This document shows positions 18,697 through 21,628 of a stretch of DNA of 21,628 bases, piece after piece. The stretch is from IMG/VR virus record IMGVR_UViG_3300027859_000090, positions 1 to 21,628 of that record; one strand, given 5' to 3'. The notes beneath the pieces are model-generated. The model did no database searches and had not been told where the DNA came from. It saw nothing but the letters and a program-made list of their open reading frames with translations. Position numbers and translations under genes: made by a program. The first letter of the stretch is position 1; every line of letters starts with the position of its first letter. The stretch comes from a virus.

Positions 18697-21179
18697 ACGA
18701 AAAAATCCTCCAGTGTTGCTTGTTCTTCGGCCGACCAGCCGATAGACTCTAATATTAGGTTAAGTGGTTCTATAAATGTTTTTTCAAATTGTAAGTCATA
18801 ATCGACGTACTTATGTAGATTTAATTCTTTAGGTAATACGTCAGGAAATGCTATGACATTTTCTTTTATCGAGTTCGGTAACTTTAAGTAACAGAACTTA
18901 ATTCTATCTCCATTCGTAATTAATTCATACTTATCATTTAACTTGTTAAACTTAACATGCCTATTAAATAATAATGAACCTCTTACGTGTATTGGACAAC
19001 TCTTTTTATATATTCGCTTATGGTCGTACCAATCAGTTATGTTTGAAACTCTACGTGGAAAGGCAACCTGTTCAGGCGATAGTGACTTAAACTCATTCTT
19101 AAAGTTTCTTATAAATGTTTGTGTTTCTTCTTGTGTGCCAGATATTATTAAGTTAAATGCTTCACGGAACTTTCCTCTTACAACTTCAGGTGTTGATGAC
19201 TTAATAGCTTCAATACCCATAATCTTAAGCTTAGGTTCTTTATACTGAACACCTTCATTATTATGTACATTTAAAATATATCTTTTCTTTGCAGTCCATA
19301 TGCCACTATCAGATATACCTTCCCTTGCCATGACCATTCTATTCTTATGTGCATTCATGTTATCAAATAATTTTGAGTATGCTTTTTCCAAGACAGGCTC
19401 AAAGTGTTCCTTGCATATCTTATCAAGAAATGATACAGGATTTGTAGGACTTAACTTATCAACTAATGGACCAAAGTTAACGTACAGTGAATCCGTATCG
19501 ATTGCAATAACATAATCCTTTTCAGTTTTAAGTATGCCATTCATTGCAGCATTCATTGCCTTTTCAGCCCACTGAATTGCAAGCTGGCCAGATAATGTTA
19601 CACCTTCGGCTAATCTTACATCAAAGTGAGCAAAGTGTTTATTACCTAAAGCACCATACAAACTATTAAGTAGGATCTTAATAGCCATCTGACGATTTTC
19701 CATCGTGTTTATTTCTTTGTCCAACTCAAAGCTATAACCTTTTTGTATTTCTTTTTGTGCTGCAATTTGCATCTTTTTAACTGATACACGCTCATCATAA
19801 TATTCTTCAATAATTTGTGGTAGTACACCATCAAAGTCTTTACGATATGATGAACCATTTGCGGCAACAGAATATGTGCTACTAACTGACTTACCGCTTA
19901 GGTAATACGCAACGTCATTCATTTGTGTGTCTTCAACTAGAGTTTCTGGTGACATATTATATTGTACAATTAAGTTAGGATATAACGAATTCAAATCAAA
20001 AGAAACAACCCAGTTATGCCGGCCAACCTGAGGAGACTTTACATAACCACCTTCAAAGGGTCGATATGGTTTTTCTGTCATGTCGATAGGTACAACCTTC
20101 TTAATTAAGTTTAACCTACGATAAATAATTGATTCCCATATTGCTGTAACACCAAAAGTATCTTGATAGTTTACACCACCTTTATACGCCATAGTAAGAG
20201 CCAGAGTAATAAGGCCCATCTTTTCTTCCATTCTATCGACAAGCTCAACATCTTTCATATTATAGTCAATATATTTTTGATGATCATCTTTGTATAAGTT
20301 TTTAAGTGAGCCTGATTCTTCATATGATAACTTCTTTTCACCAAGAACTACGTTTGCTATATGATTAAGCGCATAAGATTCTTGTGGACCATAACTATAA
20401 CCAAACTTTTGAAATAACTCCATGTAATCAAGAGTTTGTATACCTGGGATTTCATACACGTCATTTTCACTACCACGTCTTACAACCTTACGATGTTCTA
20501 GTGGAAGTTCCCATGGAGAAAACTTACTTAGCACAGTAATACCTAACACCTTCGCTGTACGATTAATAATATAAGGTATATCGAAAAATCTTGTATTCCA
20601 ACCAGTAATAACATCAGGTATTACTTCAGGGTGTGACCAAAATTCTAAGAACTTAGTAAGTAGTTCTTCCTCACTATTACACCTAACATATTTAACATCA
20701 CTAATAAGAGCTTTACTTGTATCAAATTCACCATAACCCCAAACATTATATGTGGAGAACTTACTTGACTTATATGTTATGGCGAGTATTTGCTGACTTG
20801 CTTCATTGGCGTGAGGAAATCCATTGTCATAATCTGTTTCAATATCAAACGTACCAACATTAATATCTTCTCTTTTAAACTCAATATCACGTGGAAACTT
20901 TTCAGTAATATATTGTTGCACAAATTTTTTGTTACCGTATATGTGCCTACCACTAACGCCTGCATTTTGCTTAAGCCACTGATTTGCTTCGAACATACTA
21001 GGAAAGTCTACAGCTGATACATCACTACCATCAAAGCCTTTCCAATCACTTTTCATCTTACTTGAAACAAAGAGTCTTGGCTCGAAAAAATCTTTACGCA
21101 TAACTCGTTTACCGTGATTGTCATAACCACGGTAAAGAATATTATTTTTATATCTTATGACATTAGTGTAAAATGACAT
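18693..21179 (-). CDS. 43: Replicative DNA polymerase, family B (T4 gp43 type)
   Basis: 828 residues (T4 has 898). The 3'-5' exonuclease has FDIETD at 111-116 (D112, E114, same numbers as T4), ITGWNTRFFD with D200, and YNMKD with Y306 and D310. The polymerase has motif A DLNSLYP at 395-401, motif B KILLNSLYG with K501 and Y508, and motif C DTDS at 561-564. A C-terminal segment ends WSAEEQATLEDFFV, whose FDxFF-like end would bind the sliding clamp. ATG at 21179 immediately follows the upstream stop; the ribosome site is weak. It would be the enzyme that copies the hydroxymethylcytosine-containing genome. Confidence 0.98.
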   Translation of the reverse strand: MSFYTNVIRYKNNILYRGYDNHGKRVMRKDFFEPRLFVSSKMKSDWKGFDGSDVSAVDFPSMFEANQWLKQNAGVSGRHIYGNKKFVQQYITEKFPRDIEFKREDINVGTFDIETDYDNGFPHANEASQQILAITYKSSKFSTYNVWGYGEFDTSKALISDVKYVRCNSEEELLTKFLEFWSHPEVIPDVITGWNTRFFDIPYIINRTAKVLGITVLSKFSPWELPLEHRKVVRRGSENDVYEIPGIQTLDYMELFQKFGYSYGPQESYALNHIANVVLGEKKLSYEESGSLKNLYKDDHQKYIDYNMKDVELVDRMEEKMGLITLALTMAYKGGVNYQDTFGVTAIWESIIYRRLNLIKKVVPIDMTEKPYRPFEGGYVKSPQVGRHNWVVSFDLNSLYPNLIVQYNMSPETLVEDTQMNDVAYYLSGKSVSSTYSVAANGSSYRKDFDGVLPQIIEEYYDERVSVKKMQIAAQKEIQKGYSFELDKEINTMENRQMAIKILLNSLYGALGNKHFAHFDVRLAEGVTLSGQLAIQWAEKAMNAAMNGILKTEKDYVIAIDTDSLYVNFGPLVDKLSPTNPVSFLDKICKEHFEPVLEKAYSKLFDNMNAHKNRMVMAREGISDSGIWTAKKRYILNVHNNEGVQYKEPKLKIMGIEAIKSSTPEVVRGKFREAFNLIISGTQEETQTFIRNFKNEFKSLSPEQVAFPRRVSNITDWYDHKRIYKKSCPIHVRGSLLFNRHVKFNKLNDKYELITNGDRIKFCYLKLPNSIKENVIAFPDVLPKELNLHKYVDYDLQFEKTFIEPLNLILESIGWSAEEQATLEDFFV

Positions 21180-21365
21180 TTATAGGAAGTCCGATTTATT
21201 TTTATTATTTTGTGGCCAAGTATTAGTTTCCCAAGCTTTGATAAGATTGGGAATGTTAATATTGTATTGTGATAATTCTTTTTGGTTTTTTTGTAGATAA
21301 AGAATTTTGTGTGGAATAGTTGGTTGAGATTGAAAGTTAATATAGTGTTGTTGTAATTTAGACAT
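21180..21365 (-). CDS. Hypothetical protein, 61 aa, before DNA polymerase
   Basis: MSKLQQHYINFQSQPTIPH... is Gln/Asn/Lys-rich and soluble, with LIKAWETNTWPQNNKNKSD at the end. AGGAG lies 8 bases before the ATG, and the stop directly abuts the polymerase ATG without a gap. First gene after promoter P4. No family recognised. It could simply act as a leader ORF for coupled polymerase translation, since gene 43 has no clear ribosome site of its own. Confidence 0.6.
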   Translation of the reverse strand: MSKLQQHYINFQSQPTIPHKILYLQKNQKELSQYNINIPNLIKAWETNTWPQNNKNKSDFL

Positions 21366-21392
21366 TTATGTTACTCCTCATTTTATAGATCT

Positions 21393-21421
21393 ATTATACA
21401 CTAGTTTTGAGGAAAAGTAAA
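21393..21421 (-). promoter_or_regulatory. Sigma70-type early promoter (P4)
   Basis: Minus-strand TTTACT (21416-21421; one mismatch), 17 bases, TATAAT (21393-21398), then AGATCTATAAAATGAGGAG, of which the first 15 bases match P1 and P2. ATAGATCTAT spans the start point. The A-tract is missing here; the palindrome TTAACAAGTTAA stands 11 bases upstream. It would drive the polymerase operon. Confidence 0.82.
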
Positions 21422-21432
21422 CAGTTTTGTTA

Positions 21433-21444
21433 TTAACTTGTTAA
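21433..21444. repeat. Imperfect palindrome next to iron-sulfur gene stop
   Basis: TTAACAAGTTAA on the minus strand, a variant of the palindromes at 16608-16621 and 16857-16868. It adjoins the TAG stop of the gene at 21445-21628 and lies only 11 bases from the P4 -35 box, against 30-31 in the other copies. Confidence 0.5.
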
Positions 21445-21628
21445 CTAAATTGCAAAAGATTCACCGCAGCCGCATTGTGCTGTAGCATTAGGATTTATTA
21501 CTTTAAGGTAAGAGCCACCAAACTCATTTACATAATCTACTGTGCAACCTATGACAAACATTTCAGCAGTCTTATCAATTACTAATATGTTTTCTATAAG
21601 TGTGCCCTTTTCAATATCATCAGTCATA
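21445..21628 (-). CDS. A-type iron-sulfur carrier protein, IscA/HesB-like (5' end outside window)
   Basis: The visible 60 residues end NPNATAQCGCGESFAI, with the C-x-C pair (C52, C54) of A-type carriers and the preceding VDYVNEFGGSYLKVINPN matching HesB/IscA/ErpA. The remaining upstream part, with the first conserved Cys, is outside the window; the ATG at 21627 is probably an internal methionine, because family members are about 105-120 aa. These proteins pass [2Fe-2S] or [4Fe-4S] clusters to target enzymes. A phage copy could serve host iron-sulfur enzymes during infection. It is the gene before P4. Confidence 0.85.
   Translation of the reverse strand, partial: MTDDIEKGTLIENILVIDKTAEMFVIGCTVDYVNEFGGSYLKVINPNATAQCGCGESFAI

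Noticed and set aside
18401-18745. Plus-strand frame of 114 codons, and similar ones at 8334-8633 and 18943-19248
   Set aside because: All are antisense to clear enzyme genes (pyrophosphatase, uvsX, polymerase); their Ser/Leu/Ile-rich content is what antisense of A+T-rich genes yields.
18693-21179. DpoZ-type polymerase for Z-genome phages, prompted by the MazG-like neighbour
   Set aside because: The polymerase is a T4-type family B enzyme, not the family A type linked to aminoadenine genomes, and no PurZ-like gene is present.
21445-21627. Complete 60-aa gene starting at ATG 21627
   Set aside because: IscA/HesB proteins need an upstream core with another conserved cysteine; the ATG is most likely an internal methionine of a truncated gene.
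1-21628. tRNA genes, CRISPR arrays, insertion sequences, integrase or attachment sites
   Set aside because: None seen; gaps between genes are at most about 105 bases and are filled by promoters and short palindromes.

Overview
The window reads as one early/middle-gene block of a T4-like (tevenvirus-type) myophage. Every supportable gene lies on the minus strand, so transcription runs from base 21628 down to base 1. The core T4 replication and recombination set is recognisable from motifs: family B DNA polymerase (gene 43), replicative helicase (gene 41), UvsX recombinase, RNase H, and dCMP hydroxymethylase (gene 42). Low G+C, ThyX, an A-type iron-sulfur carrier, an EF-hand membrane protein and several small families I associate with marine T4-like phages suggest an aquatic bacterial host. 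The host itself cannot be read from the window.

Layout in transcription order. (1) 21.6-21.4 kb: the end of an IscA/HesB-like gene. (2) 21.4-16.9 kb: promoter, a 61-aa ORF, DNA polymerase, an all-alpha NTP pyrophosphatase, an AEP-type primase-like protein and a 179-aa unknown. (3) 16.8-16.6 kb: a 48-aa gene alone between two near-identical promoter/palindrome cassettes. (4) 16.5-8.9 kb: three small ORFs, then a tightly overlapping run of a DUF1599-like protein, dCMP hydroxymethylase, dCMP deaminase, a uracil-DNA-glycosylase-fold protein, a GT-B glycosyltransferase, a cupin, a GDPD-like protein, a nucleotidyltransferase-HAD fusion, a C5-cytosine-methyltransferase-like protein and an NAD-dependent epimerase. 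(5) 8.9-4.7 kb: UvsX, two small proteins, helicase, an exported protein, ThyX and a membrane protein. (6) 4.6-2.7 kb: two small ORFs, RNase H, a conserved phage protein and a 53-aa basic protein. (7) 2.6-0 kb: a conserved phage protein, an FmdB-like small protein, an exported protein, a PD-(D/E)XK nuclease, a small unknown, the EF-hand membrane protein and the start of a GT-A glycosyltransferase.

The most interesting reading is that block 4 is a DNA hypermodification island. Gene 42 would make hydroxymethyl-dCMP, and the pyrophosphatase may remove competing dCTP. After replication the GT-B enzyme would place a sugar on hydroxymethylcytosine. Unlike T4, which borrows host UDP-glucose, this phage carries its own apparent sugar-nucleotide genes next to the transferase. 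The sugar identity is unknown, and virion or envelope glycosylation remains an alternative for part of the cluster.

Regulation is unusually legible. Seven minus-strand sigma70-type promoters share TTTACA (one TTTACT), a spacer of exactly 17 bp, and TATAAT (one TACAAT). Several carry A-tracts upstream, a palindrome over the start point and a TTAACATGTTAA-type palindrome at the preceding stop codon. No gene-free stretch exceeds about 105 bases. No tRNA, rRNA, CRISPR array or insertion sequence was seen.
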